DNA of 45,440 nt from assembly GCA_934501115.1 (NCBI GenBank), contig CAKSTO010000012.1, positions 1 through 45,440 of the forward strand, read 5' to 3'. How positions within the stretch are numbered: position 1 is the stretch's first letter; each line of letters begins with the position of its first letter. The DNA comes from an uncultured Faecalibacterium sp. (GTDB taxonomy: Bacteria > Bacillota > Clostridia > Oscillospirales > Ruminococcaceae). The notes under the pieces were generated by a model. The model ran no database searches. It was not told where the DNA came from and saw only the letters and a program-made list of their open reading frames with translations. Both the position numbers and the translations under genes were made by a program. Below are positions 35,496 through 44,311 of this stretch, in pieces.

Positions 35496-35525
35496 ATTAT
35501 ACCATACTGATTTTTTGTTTGTCAA
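35496..35525 (-). promoter_or_regulatory. promoter of the beta-helix gene
   Basis: On the minus strand a perfect TTGACA (35525-35520) and a perfect TATAAT (35501-35496) are 18 bp apart. Confidence 0.9.
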
Positions 35526-35741
35526 GCAGACATTCTGCCGGAGCAGGCAGCTTTTTTCCGCTCTGCCGGTTCTGCCCATACAGCGAAAATGAAACACGCG
35601 GCAGCACTCTTCCGTTTTTTATGCTCATCCGGCTGAAAATCCCTGCGTTCTATGGCAAAATCCGCTCCCTGCTTCTTTTTTCGTTCACATCTTTGTGGTA
35701 CTATAAGATGTAAAGTGACTTTAAGAGACGGAGATCCTGTT

Positions 35742-38129
35742 ATGGAACACTACGATTGGAACGAAGGCTGGCTGTTCACCCCGCAGTTCGACCCGGCACT
35801 GGTGCGCCCGGAGTGCGAGCTGGAGCTGGAGCCTGTGCGCATTCCCCATACCGTCAAGGTGCTGCCCTACAACTACTGCAATGAGAACGAATATCAGCGC
35901 CTGTGCGGCTACCGCCGGGAGTTCTTTGCCCCAAAGGAGTGGGAAGGCCGCACCGTGCTGCTCACCTTCGGGGCGATTGCCCATGATGCCACCGTGTTCT
36001 GCAATGGGCGGCGGCTGTTCCATCATGCCTGCGGCTACACAGCCTTCACGGTAGACCTGACCTGCGCCCTGCATCTGGGGCAGAAAAACGTGGTCGCCGT
36101 GCGCTGCGACAGCCGCGAGGATCTGAACATTCCGCCTTTCGGCGGGCAGATCGACCATCTGACCTACGGAGGCATCTACCGCACCGTCTTTCTGGACATC
36201 AAGGAGCCTGCCTACCTGCGGGATGTGTTCATTGAGGCAAAGGCCGAGGGCGATTTCCGTATCTACACCTCGACCGTGGGCGAGACTGTGGGCTGCACCC
36301 TGCAGGCCGAGCTTCGCAGCCCCTCCGGCAGCAAAGCCGTTTACAACGGTGTGCTTTCACTGCCTATTACCGGTGTGCTGAACGGTGTGCACCCGTGGAG
36401 CCTTGAGCACCCGACCCTTTACACTCTGACCCTGCGGCTCATCCGCCCCGGCACCGGCGGCCTGCCCGACCGTGTGCTGGATGAAAAAAGCACCCGCTTT
36501 GGTTTCCGCACGGTGCAGTTCGTGGCCGGCGGGCTGTACCTGAACGGCCAGCGGGTGGAGCTGCGGGGGCTGAACCGGCATCAGAGCTTTGCCTATCAGG
36601 GCTACGCCATGCCGGACAGTATGCAATGGCTGGACGCCCAGATCCTGAAAAAAGATCTGGGCTGCAACGCCGTGCGCACCAGCCACTGCCCCCAGAGCCC
36701 GGCATTTCTGGACGCCTGTGACGAGCTGGGCGTGCTGGTATTTATCGAGATGCCCGGCTGGCAGCACATTGGTGACGAAAGCTGGAAGGCACAGGCTCTG
36801 CAGAACTGCCGTGAGATGGTGTGCCAGTGCCGCAACCATCCCAGCGTGTTCCTGTGGGGCGCGCGCATCAGCGGCAGTGCCGATGACGAGCCTTTCTACA
36901 AGCGCACCAACGAAGCCATCCGCCGGTTGGATCCGACCCGCCCCACGGCAGGTGCGCGGAACTTCCGTAAAAGCCAGCTGCTGGAAGATGTTTATGCCTA
37001 CAACGACTACTCCTACCGGGGGCGCGGCGCGGGCTGCGAGAGCCGCTCTGCGGTAACGCCGGATCCCCGCAAGGGCTACCTCATCAGCGAGTTCGGCGGG
37101 CAGCAGTTTCCCACCAAGCCTTTTGATGACGAAGCGCACCGTCTGGTGCAGGCGCTGCGCTTTGCGGCTGTACTCAACGATTCCATCGCCCAGCAGGGTG
37201 TCGCCGGCAGCTTTGGCTGGTGCATGGCAGACTACAACACCCGCCGTGAATTTGGCAGCGGCGACCGCATCTGCTACCACGGCGTGCTGGATATGTTCCG
37301 CAATCCCAAGCTCTCCGCGGCCGTCTACGCCAGTCAGAAGACTGCCCGCTCTCCTTCCGACATCGTGCTGGAGGTTTCTTCTGCCATGGCGCTGGGCGAC
37401 CTGCCCGGCGGCGTGCCCACGGCCTGCTGGGTGTTTACCAACGCCGAGAGCGTGCGTCTCTACCGCGACAACGATTTTATCGCCGAGTTTTCCCCTGACC
37501 GCCGGGGTCGTTTTGCAGCCCTGCCTCACCCGCCTATCGAGATCAGCGATTTCGTGGGTTCTCTGCTGGAAAAGTACGAGGGCATGGATCCGGCTGCCTC
37601 TCAGATGGCTGCTGCGATCCTCAACGATATGCGCCGTGGCGCGCTGGAGCTTTCGCCCCTGTCCAAGGCGCGGATGCTCTCGCTGCGGCTGGGCTGGAAC
37701 GATATCGTGCGGATGTACTACAAGTATGTCGGCGTACTGGGCGAGGCTGCCCCGGTCTACCGGTTTGAGGCCGTGTGGCGCGGGCGGGCTGTGCGCACCG
37801 TGGTGCGGGAGCCGGTGCAGAGCATCCGGCTGGAGTGCACCGTGCACAACCCCATCCTCACCGACGGCCCCGCGTGGGACTGCGCCGCTGTCAGCCTGCG
37901 TGCCATCGACCAGAACGGGAACCTGCTGCCCTACTGCGGCGAGGCCGTGCAGCTGAGCGTGGAAGGGCCGCTGCAGATCCTTGGCCCCAGTGTCGTACCT
38001 CTGCGGGGCGGCATGGCAGGCACCTATCTTGCCACCACCGGCAGAGCCGGTCGTGCTGTGCTGCACTGCCGCATGGAGGGCGCACTGGATGCCGAAGCTG
38101 CAGTCACCGTGCGCTGCCGGAATACATGA
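35742..38129 (+). CDS. glycoside hydrolase family 2 protein lacking the usual acid/base
   Basis: The 795-residue product has the GH2 layout: a sugar-binding jelly roll (about 1-155), an Ig-like sandwich (155-260), a TIM barrel (260-540) and extra Ig-like domains. GLNRHQ (276-281) and VRTSHCPQSPAFLDACDELG are intact. The nucleophile is E450 in ISEFGG. At the acid/base site, where relatives read RINES after NHPSVFLWG, this protein has RISGS (375-379), so the Glu is G378. The DNA reads ATC AGC GGC AGT. It may be inactive, use another group, or work on good leaving groups only. The substrate is unknown. A GGAG site precedes the ATG. Confidence 0.85.
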   Translation: MEHYDWNEGWLFTPQFDPALVRPECELELEPVRIPHTVKVLPYNYCNENEYQRLCGYRREFFAPKEWEGRTVLLTFGAIAHDATVFCNGRRLFHHACGYTAFTVDLTCALHLGQKNVVAVRCDSREDLNIPPFGGQIDHLTYGGIYRTVFLDIKEPAYLRDVFIEAKAEGDFRIYTSTVGETVGCTLQAELRSPSGSKAVYNGVLSLPITGVLNGVHPWSLEHPTLYTLTLRLIRPGTGGLPDRVLDEKSTRFGFRTVQFVAGGLYLNGQRVELRGLNRHQSFAYQGYAMPDSMQWLDAQILKKDLGCNAVRTSHCPQSPAFLDACDELGVLVFIEMPGWQHIGDESWKAQALQNCREMVCQCRNHPSVFLWGARISGSADDEPFYKRTNEAIRRLDPTRPTAGARNFRKSQLLEDVYAYNDYSYRGRGAGCESRSAVTPDPRKGYLISEFGGQQFPTKPFDDEAHRLVQALRFAAVLNDSIAQQGVAGSFGWCMADYNTRREFGSGDRICYHGVLDMFRNPKLSAAVYASQKTARSPSDIVLEVSSAMALGDLPGGVPTACWVFTNAESVRLYRDNDFIAEFSPDRRGRFAALPHPPIEISDFVGSLLEKYEGMDPAASQMAAAILNDMRRGALELSPLSKARMLSLRLGWNDIVRMYYKYVGVLGEAAPVYRFEAVWRGRAVRTVVREPVQSIRLECTVHNPILTDGPAWDCAAVSLRAIDQNGNLLPYCGEAVQLSVEGPLQILGPSVVPLRGGMAGTYLATTGRAGRAVLHCRMEGALDAEAAVTVRCRNT

Positions 38130-38334
38130 CGCAGGCCTTTCTCGCATTGCACGCCTCCGGCACGGGCTGTCCCCGTATCTGCCTGCAAAAACGACGCTTA
38201 ATTTTCGTCCCTTCATGATAGATTTGCACTCTGTTCAAAATTTTATCATGGTTGACTGGTATTCTGGAATCATGAAAAAACGCGGGTCTGAGACGCCCGC
38301 TTGAAACTTCTGATCGAAAAAGGACGCAGGACTT

Positions 38335-38730
38335 ATGAAAGAGAAAATCCGTCAGTTTATGATCGGCCGCTACGGGACCGATGGCCTGAACCAGTTTCTG
38401 AGCATCGCATCCATCGTGATGCTGCTCATCTCGCTGCTGACCCGCATCTCCCTGTTCACATGGGTGGGCGTGGTGCTGCTGGTGCTGTGCTATTACCGCT
38501 CTCTGAGCCGCAACATCTCCAAGCGCACCGAGGAGAACTATCGGTACTATGCGGTCAAGGATCGCATCGACCGCAAGTTTCAGGGGCTGAAGGATCAGTG
38601 GGCGAACCGCAGGCTCTACCACTACTACCGCTGCCCCAAGTGCCGTCAGAAGCTGCGTGTGCCCCGCGGACGCGGACGCATCCAGATCTCCTGCCCCCGC
38701 TGCGGCACCCAGTTCATCAAAAAGAGCTGA
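38335..38730 (+). CDS. membrane protein with C-terminal zinc ribbon
   Basis: Not a named family to me. The 131-residue product has two hydrophobic helices (about 21-36 and 40-53) and a charged linker. A zinc ribbon with CPKC and CPRC follows (about 100-123), probably cytoplasmic. It lies three bases before the DUF5685 gene and is surely co-transcribed with it. The short gap to GH2 holds a hairpin (38282-38301) but no clear promoter. Confidence 0.8.
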   Translation: MKEKIRQFMIGRYGTDGLNQFLSIASIVMLLISLLTRISLFTWVGVVLLVLCYYRSLSRNISKRTEENYRYYAVKDRIDRKFQGLKDQWANRRLYHYYRCPKCRQKLRVPRGRGRIQISCPRCGTQFIKKS

Positions 38731-38733
38731 GCC

Positions 38734-39576
38734 ATGTTCGGGTATGTGATCCCGGATCAGGCCGGGCTTTCAGAAGAAGCGCAAAAGCGCTACCGTACCG
38801 CCTACTGCGGGCTGTGCCGCCGCATCGACGCGCTGCACGGGCTGCGGGGGCGGTTCACATTGAGTTATGATCTGACCTTTCTCGATCTGCTGCTGTGCAG
38901 CCTGTATGAGGGTGAGACCCGTGCCTCCAGCGGGCATGGCCGCTGCCCGGTGCACCCTTTTGGCGGAGTGGACTGGCGGGCGGATTCCCCCACCGATTAC
39001 TGTGCTGACCTGAGCGTAGCGCTGCACTATTACAACGCTGAGGACAAGTGGAGGGATGACCGCAGCCTGCCGGGTCTTGGCTATGAAAAGCTGCTCACCG
39101 GCTGCAAGCAGGCCGCCGAGACTCGCTGGCCGCGCCAGTGCGGTGCGATCCGCTCCTGCCTCGACGAGCTGGCAGACTATGAGGCCGCCGGGAGCGAAGA
39201 TCTTGACGCCGTATCCGGCTGTTTTGGCAGGCTGATGGCCGAGCTGTTTGACTACCGGCAGGATCGCTGGTCGCCGGAGCTGCGGAACATCGGTTTTCAT
39301 CTGGGCAAGTTCATCTATCTGCTGGACGCTTATGATGACCTCGGGCGTGATCAACGCAGGGGTGCCTACAACCCGCTCAAGACTCTGAGCACCCACCCCG
39401 GCTACGAGGAGGAGATGAAAGAGATCTTCGAGCTGCTGCTGGCACAGTGTGCCCGGAGCTTTGAGCGCCTGCCCTGCGTAGAGGACGCCGACCTGCTGCG
39501 GAACATCCTGTACTCCGGCGTATGGCTCAAATACAACTGCAAGACCGCAAAAGATGCACGCAGGCGTGGCATCTGA
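38734..39576 (+). CDS. DUF5685 family protein
   Basis: The 280-residue product fits DUF5685 as I recall it: MFGYVIPDQAGLSEEAQKRY at the start, YCGLCRRIDALHG with a CxxC pair, LSYDLTFLDLLLCSLYEG, CPVHPF, and the acidic helix YLLDAYDDLGRDQRRGAYNP, which resembles the Asp-rich face of all-helical enzymes. No biochemical role is established that I know of. The gene lies between the zinc-ribbon membrane protein and the J-domain gene, and the three may act together. Confidence 0.82.
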   Translation: MFGYVIPDQAGLSEEAQKRYRTAYCGLCRRIDALHGLRGRFTLSYDLTFLDLLLCSLYEGETRASSGHGRCPVHPFGGVDWRADSPTDYCADLSVALHYYNAEDKWRDDRSLPGLGYEKLLTGCKQAAETRWPRQCGAIRSCLDELADYEAAGSEDLDAVSGCFGRLMAELFDYRQDRWSPELRNIGFHLGKFIYLLDAYDDLGRDQRRGAYNPLKTLSTHPGYEEEMKEIFELLLAQCARSFERLPCVEDADLLRNILYSGVWLKYNCKTAKDARRRGI

Positions 39577-39586
39577 GCGGTTTTGC

Positions 39587-39615
39587 TTGATTTTTGCACG
39601 GCAATACGGTAGACT
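39587..39615 (+). promoter_or_regulatory. promoter of the J-domain gene
   Basis: TTGATT (39587-39592) and TAGACT (39610-39615) are 17 bp apart, with TATAAA just downstream as an alternative -10. Confidence 0.5.
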
Positions 39616-39670
39616 ATAAATATTGTGCGGCAGTGCGGCCGCGCGAAATGAGACGTGAGGAAGTATATCC

Positions 39671-40420
39671 ATGAGAGATCCCTATGAGGTGCTGGGCATT
39701 CAGCGCGGCGCAAGCGACGACGAGATCAAGAAAGCATACCGCGCCAAGTGCAAGCGGTGGCATCCCGACCTGAATCCAAACGACCCCACTGCCGAGGAGC
39801 ACTTCAAAGAGGTGCAGGCGGCTTACGACGCCATCACCAAAGGGGAGACTGGCTCCCAGACGGGGGGCAGTCCCTATGGCGGCTATCAACAGGGTTACAG
39901 CCAGCAGCAGAGCTACCAGAATGGCTACAATACCGGCTTTGGCGGCTTTGATGGATTTGACGGATTCGACCCCTTCGGGTTCGGCTTTGGCTTCGGCGGC
40001 TACCAGCAGGGCTATGGTCAGCAGGGTGCCAGCTACTCCGGCTCCGACAGCCCGGAGATGCAGGCCGCACGCAACTTTGTGGCCAATGGCCGCTATGCGG
40101 AAGCCCGCCGCGTGCTGGACGGCATGACCGCCCGCAATGCCCGGTGGTACTATCTCTCTTCCCTCGCCCATCAGGGTCTTGGCAACCGCATCGACGCCCT
40201 GCAGGATGCCCGCCGTGCCGTACAGCTGGACCCGGGCAACACCGAATATCAGATGCATCTGCGCCGGATGCAGAACCCCGGCCAGACCTACCGCACGGCT
40301 CAGACCACCTACTCCCGCCCCGGCGGCGGCCTGATGCAGTGGTGCTGGAGCATGATCCTGCTCAACCTGCTGTGCAACTGCTGCTGCGGCGGCTGGGGCT
40401 TCCGGTTCCGCGGGTTCTGA
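39671..40420 (+). CDS. J-domain protein with C-terminal membrane segment
   Basis: The 249-residue product has a full J domain (1-60) with HPD at 31-33, so it can stimulate an Hsp70 ATPase. A low-complexity Gly/Gln/Tyr/Phe region (65-120) follows, then a TPR-like helical part (about 128-200). The end is hydrophobic and Cys-rich (LLNLLCNCCCGGW). It is not a canonical DnaJ, since the zinc and substrate domains are missing. The ATG follows GAGGAAG. A possible own promoter lies in the gap after the DUF5685 gene. Confidence 0.88.
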   Translation: MRDPYEVLGIQRGASDDEIKKAYRAKCKRWHPDLNPNDPTAEEHFKEVQAAYDAITKGETGSQTGGSPYGGYQQGYSQQQSYQNGYNTGFGGFDGFDGFDPFGFGFGFGGYQQGYGQQGASYSGSDSPEMQAARNFVANGRYAEARRVLDGMTARNARWYYLSSLAHQGLGNRIDALQDARRAVQLDPGNTEYQMHLRRMQNPGQTYRTAQTTYSRPGGGLMQWCWSMILLNLLCNCCCGGWGFRFRGF

Positions 40421-40447
40421 TGCTTTTACGGGTCGAACGAACATACC

Positions 40448-40487
40448 AAAACAGCCTGTGCAGCTCAAAACTGCACAGGCTGTTTTT
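40448..40487. terminator. bidirectional terminator
   Basis: A perfect 16-bp stem with A-run and T-run feet lies between the convergent J-domain gene and the gene at 40499. Confidence 0.85.
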
Positions 40488-40498
40488 TCTGGCTTATC

Positions 40499-41425
40499 TC
40501 AGTACACGGTGATGTTGCGGCTGATCCTGCTGCAGGAGTAGTTCCCGGCCGCCTCAGCCGTCTGCACATAGGTGCCAGGCTCTGCGGGCAGGGTGTCTGT
40601 GCTGCGGGTCGAGCCGTTCTTTTTGTAGGTGTAGCGGATCTTTGCAGCAGGCACCACCTGACCGTCCGCTTCCAGCACTGCCGCGGCATTGAAGCTCTTT
40701 GCAGCGTCCACGCTCATTGCCGTATCTGCCTGCTGTGCCCAGTACATCCGCACGCTGTCAGACTTTTGCTTGATCTTGAACATGGCAAAGCCCGCCGTGT
40801 TCACGTCCCCGCTCTCCAGTGCGACCGCACCGGCCACATAATTGCCGGAGTCTACCGGCTGCTCATCCAGATAGATGCGGCTCAGCGCGCCTTCCGGCAG
40901 ATATTTGCGGATCAGATCCAGTGACAGCCGCATACCGGTCGCCACCTGATCGATGGTGGGCACATAAAAGTGCAGCGTGTCCATCACAGACACGACTTCG
41001 TCCGCCACCCGCAGCAGCACACTGACATCGTTGCCGTCGATGAGCTGTTTGAGGTAGCTGTAAACATTAAATTCTTCCACCTGATCCGGCGTTTTCGACA
41101 TCTTTTTCGGCAGGGGGATCATCTTCAGCAGGGTGCGGATCTTATCCGACATGAGCAGCGTCACATAGCCGTTGGCCTCGCCGCCTATCCCCAGCACCAC
41201 GGCCAGATACTGCGTATCCCGCGGATTCGTCTCGATCTCCAGCTTATAGTCCGAGCCGTAGACCAGATTGCCTGAAGCCTTGATGCGGATCGTCACCATC
41301 CCGTTTTCTTCCGCCAATGCCGCACGCTGCGGTGCAGATGCTGCAGCTGCCAGCGCGGGGGTCGCTGCTGCGCCCAGCACAAAAGCTGCTGCCAGTGCAA
41401 AGGCGATCACTCGTTTGGCCTTCAT
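40499..41425 (-). CDS. secreted protein of unknown function
   Basis: Not recognised. The 308-residue product has a clear signal peptide (MKAKRVIAFALAAAFVLGAA, cleavage near PALA-AA). The mature part is of mixed structure, with a helical middle (residues 95-165) and a C-terminal stretch (about 255-308) resembling an Ig-like or MBG-like sandwich that ends on ISRNITVY. No anchor is seen. The start follows GGAGG. It has its own strong promoter and shares a terminator with the J-domain gene. Confidence 0.8.
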   Translation of the reverse strand: MKAKRVIAFALAAAFVLGAAATPALAAAASAPQRAALAEENGMVTIRIKASGNLVYGSDYKLEIETNPRDTQYLAVVLGIGGEANGYVTLLMSDKIRTLLKMIPLPKKMSKTPDQVEEFNVYSYLKQLIDGNDVSVLLRVADEVVSVMDTLHFYVPTIDQVATGMRLSLDLIRKYLPEGALSRIYLDEQPVDSGNYVAGAVALESGDVNTAGFAMFKIKQKSDSVRMYWAQQADTAMSVDAAKSFNAAAVLEADGQVVPAAKIRYTYKKNGSTRSTDTLPAEPGTYVQTAEAAGNYSCSRISRNITVY

Positions 41426-41461
41426 ATACGCAAGACCTCCTTTTTCCCTCTTTGTACCCCG

Positions 41462-41490
41462 ATTTTACCGCAAAACGCTGTTTTGGTCAA
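41462..41490 (-). promoter_or_regulatory. promoter of the secreted-protein gene
   Basis: On the minus strand TTGACC (41490-41485) and TAAAAT (41467-41462) are 17 bp apart. Confidence 0.75.
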
Positions 41491-41534
41491 TAACGGGATT
41501 CAAGAGGCTCAAACTTTTTACATTTTATCCATAG

Positions 41535-41567
41535 AAAAAGGGCGCGGAGGTTCCAGCCCCCGCGCCC
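41535..41567 (-). terminator. terminator of the GntR-family gene
   Basis: On the minus strand a GC-rich stem with one mismatch region is followed by a five-T run, ten bases past the gene's stop. Confidence 0.8.
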
Positions 41568-41576
41568 GCTGCTGTT

Positions 41577-42251
41577 TTATTCGTCAATGAAATAATCCGG
41601 ATGGATCGCCCGTGCCTGCTCCACAGAGAGCTTATAGCGGGTCAGGTGGTTCTGCAGCGCCTCGCCCACATCCTCCGGGCTGCCGCTGATCATTGCCTCC
41701 AGAACGCAGGTGTGTGCCCCGCATACCGACTTGTTTTCCTCCGTCTGGAGGCTGAACGTGCGGATGCGCTCCACATGCTGCAGCTTGGAGAGCATGTAAT
41801 TGTAGTGCTCCTCCATGCCGCAGATCTCAAACGCCTTGCGGTGGAAGGCGTTGTCCAGCCCCAGCATCCGGGTGTAACGGTCAGGCTGCGAGGGATCCGC
41901 CTCCAGCTGCCGGTAATCCTCGATGTTCTGCCGGTACTCCGCGATCTGCGGCTCGGTCAGCGTCCCGCGCAGACGGTTCAGGATCTCTTTTTCCAGCGTG
42001 TAACGGGAGAACTGCTCCATCTCCATCAGCTTCAGGTTGATGGGTGCCACATGGGTCCCGCTCTGGGGCTTGATATCCACCATGCGGGCAAGGTTGAGCA
42101 TGAGCAGCGCCTCCCGCATGGGGGTGCGGCTGATGCCCAGTTCCTCTGCCAGCTCCCGGTCATTCAACGAGTCACCGGGCTTCAGTTCCATCGTGATGAT
42201 CCTGCTTCGGATGGTCTGATATGCTTTCTCGCGTGCACTCAATGACGGCAT
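41577..42251 (-). CDS. GntR family regulator, FCD (FadR) type
   Basis: The 224-residue product has an N-terminal winged helix (about 5-70) with the family recognition stretch GDSLNDRELAEELGISRTPMREAL. An all-helical FCD ligand domain follows (about 80-215), with candidate metal or ligand residues in DNAFHRKAFEICG and CGAHTCVLEAM. Hexuronate regulators UxuR, ExuR and KdgR-like proteins belong to this type, and TTGTATACAA-like sites are what they bind. Such sites lie before uxaC, uxaB and the aldolase gene here. Its role as their regulator is therefore inferred from class and sites. No copy of the site was seen at its own promoter. Confidence 0.85.
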   Translation of the reverse strand: MPSLSAREKAYQTIRSRIITMELKPGDSLNDRELAEELGISRTPMREALLMLNLARMVDIKPQSGTHVAPINLKLMEMEQFSRYTLEKEILNRLRGTLTEPQIAEYRQNIEDYRQLEADPSQPDRYTRMLGLDNAFHRKAFEICGMEEHYNYMLSKLQHVERIRTFSLQTEENKSVCGAHTCVLEAMISGSPEDVGEALQNHLTRYKLSVEQARAIHPDYFIDE

Positions 42252-42301
42252 GGTCTTTTCTCCCCCCGGGCATTTCTAACGTGATCGGATGCCTCATGAC
42301 C

Positions 42302-42330
42302 ATATTACCCATCCCACGCGCTGCTGTCAA
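42302..42330 (-). promoter_or_regulatory. promoter of the GntR-family gene
   Basis: On the minus strand a perfect TTGACA (42330-42325) and TAATAT (42307-42302) are 17 bp apart. Confidence 0.75.
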
Positions 42331-42364
42331 GGGGAAGTGCTGCAAAAAGGCATCCGCTTTTTCT

Positions 42365-43015
42365 TCAGGTTTCTCCCCTGTCTGCCCGAGACGGGCGGTA
42401 CAGCACAGGCATCCAGACAAAGGCCACCGCCAGCCCGCAGGCCACATCGATGACGGAATGCTGCTTTGTGAACACCGTGGACACACAGATCAACGCTGCC
42501 CATCCCCATGCAAGCAGCTTCAGGCCGCGGCGGTTCCTTGCCAGTCTGCTCCTGCTGAAGGCCAACGCCATGCAGGCCGAGCTCTGGCAATGGATGGAAG
42601 GACAGACATTTACCGAAGCGTCGGCGCTCCACAGCAGCTTCAGGATGCTCATGGCGATGTTGCTGCGCCCCACCGCCTCCGCCGTGGGGCGGATGTCCAG
42701 ACCATTGGGCAGGATCATGTAAACGATCAGGCAGAAGGTCATGCCGGAAAACATCATCAGACAGAGCTTATCGTAGCTTTCGGTATCGAACCACCACAGC
42801 ATGGCCGTGACCCCTGCCAGCAGCAGAAACCAGCTGCAATAGGGAAAAACGAACCACTCGTTGAAGGGGATGATATCGTCAATGGGGCTATGGATGATAT
42901 ATTTCGGCCGGGTGACGGTAAGATCCAGCCAGAAGAACCAGACCAGATATACCACCCAGTACAGCTGAAACCACAGATGCGGGCGGCACCGGCTGCGCAG
43001 TTGTTTGAGGTTCAT
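42365..43015 (-). CDS. PAP2 family membrane phosphatase
   Basis: The 216-residue product has about five to six membrane helices and the C-terminal phosphatase motifs. CPSIHC is the PSxH motif, and the third motif is in FTKQHSVIDVACG with its His and Asp. The first PAP2 motif (KxxxxxxRP) is weak. Substrates may be lipid phosphates such as undecaprenyl diphosphate or phosphatidic acid. The ATG at 43015 follows AGGAG. It has its own promoter, distinct from that of the GntR gene downstream. Confidence 0.85.
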   Translation of the reverse strand: MNLKQLRSRCRPHLWFQLYWVVYLVWFFWLDLTVTRPKYIIHSPIDDIIPFNEWFVFPYCSWFLLLAGVTAMLWWFDTESYDKLCLMMFSGMTFCLIVYMILPNGLDIRPTAEAVGRSNIAMSILKLLWSADASVNVCPSIHCQSSACMALAFSRSRLARNRRGLKLLAWGWAALICVSTVFTKQHSVIDVACGLAVAFVWMPVLYRPSRADRGET

Positions 43016-43051
43016 GGTATTTCTCCTATTTTTTTGATGCATTGACGTATG

Positions 43052-43080
43052 ATTATACCACATCCCGCCATCTTGCGCAA
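43052..43080 (-). promoter_or_regulatory. promoter of the PAP2 gene
   Basis: On the minus strand TTGCGC (43080-43075) and a perfect TATAAT (43057-43052) are 17 bp apart. Confidence 0.8.
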
Positions 43081-43164
43081 ATCCCTGCCGTGCGATAAAA
43101 TAAAAAAGGCGTCGGAGCCTGAACGATTTCTTACAAAGTTTTACCTATTTATAAAGGAGCTTTT

Positions 43165-44076
43165 ATGCTGCAACGTTTTTCCCCTGTCCGCCTTGTCGCG
43201 CTGGATCTGGACGGCACCCTGCTGAGCCGGAACAACGAAGTCACCCCCGCCACCCGCGAGGCCATTGCCCGGGTCGTGGAACACGGCGTGGCTGTGGTGC
43301 CTGCCACCGGCCGCCCGCTGGCCAGCCTTCCGCCCGTGGTGGCAGAGCTGCCCGGCATCCGGTATGTCATCACCTCCAATGGTGCAGCCGTGTGGGATCT
43401 GAACAGCGACCCGCTGGGTGCCGTCTACAGCCGTTACGCAAACGCCGCCGGACACACCACCAGTGAGCCGGTCTGCCTGATCCGCCGTCTGATGCCGGAG
43501 GAGACTGCGCGGGAGGCTTTTGCGCTGTTCCGGCAGTACGATGGTGAAGTGAGCGTGTTCAGCGATGGTCTTGCCATCAAAACGCCGGAGAGCATCGCAA
43601 AGCTCGCCTCCCGCACCGCCCATTTCCTTTCTTCCGAGGCACGGCAGAACCTGACCGACGGCCGCTTTACCGTCATCTCCGACATCGAAGGCTGGATGTC
43701 CCATCACTCCCACGAGATCGAAAAGCTGTGCATGTTTTTTGACAGCATCGAAAAGGCCAACGCCGCTCTGCCAAGATTTCAGGCCATCCCGGGCGTGGAG
43801 GTGGTGCAGGGCTCACCGGACAACATCGAAGTGACCGCCGCCGGCGTGGACAAGGGTGCCGCTCTGCTGGCACTGGCTGATCGGCTGGGCATCCCTCATG
43901 AGCAGACCATGGCCGTTGGGGACAGCGAGAACGACCGTGCCATGCTGGAAAAAGCCGGCATCGCTGCCGTGATGGCAAACGGTATGCCCCGGATCAAGGC
44001 TCTGGCCAGCCTTGTCAGCGAGGCCGACTGCGACCACGACGGTGTGGCTGAACTGTTCCGCCGGGTCGGGATCTGA
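43165..44076 (+). CDS. HAD superfamily (Cof-type) phosphatase
   Basis: The 303-residue product has the HAD motifs: DLDGTLL with nucleophile D14 and D16, PATGRP (motif II region), a Lys in GVDKGAAL, and VGDSENDRAML (motif IV). The middle is the C2-type cap. Such proteins act on sugar phosphates, FMN or similar small molecules; the substrate cannot be told. The start follows AAAGGAG. It precedes the control region of the aldolase gene. Confidence 0.9.
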   Translation: MLQRFSPVRLVALDLDGTLLSRNNEVTPATREAIARVVEHGVAVVPATGRPLASLPPVVAELPGIRYVITSNGAAVWDLNSDPLGAVYSRYANAAGHTTSEPVCLIRRLMPEETAREAFALFRQYDGEVSVFSDGLAIKTPESIAKLASRTAHFLSSEARQNLTDGRFTVISDIEGWMSHHSHEIEKLCMFFDSIEKANAALPRFQAIPGVEVVQGSPDNIEVTAAGVDKGAALLALADRLGIPHEQTMAVGDSENDRAMLEKAGIAAVMANGMPRIKALASLVSEADCDHDGVAELFRRVGI

Positions 44077-44152
44077 CCCGTTTTTCGGCTGATCGGCGCT
44101 GTTTTAACACACTTTTGTCCTGTTTTCGGGCAATGTTCGTCATTTTTGTGCA

Positions 44153-44162
44153 ATGTATACAA
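44153..44162. promoter_or_regulatory. GntR-type operator, site 4
   Basis: ATGTATACAA is identical to the site that overlaps the uxaC -35. A possible TTGTGC -35 lies just upstream of it and a TATGCA just downstream, which would copy the uxaB layout, but both are weak. Confidence 0.65.
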
Positions 44163-44217
44163 GCTGTTATGCAAAACATTGTGCTTGTTGAGCATTTCCA
44201 AACTCATTTCCGTCGTT

Positions 44218-44223
44218 TATACT
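44218..44223 (+). promoter_or_regulatory. possible -10 of the aldolase gene
   Basis: TATACT lies 89 bp before the start codon. No good -35 is seen at 17 bp, so an activator or the weaker upstream promoter may be used. Confidence 0.4.
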
Positions 44224-44311
44224 AATATTGTAAGCGCACAGTGGGTGCACTATGCCCAAACGGCAGCCCACGCGCACCAAGAGAGTTCAATCTTAAAAGG
44301 AGAAATGCGTT

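Noticed and set aside
36357..38216. 619-codon minus-strand frame
   Set aside because: Antisense shadow of the GH2 gene.
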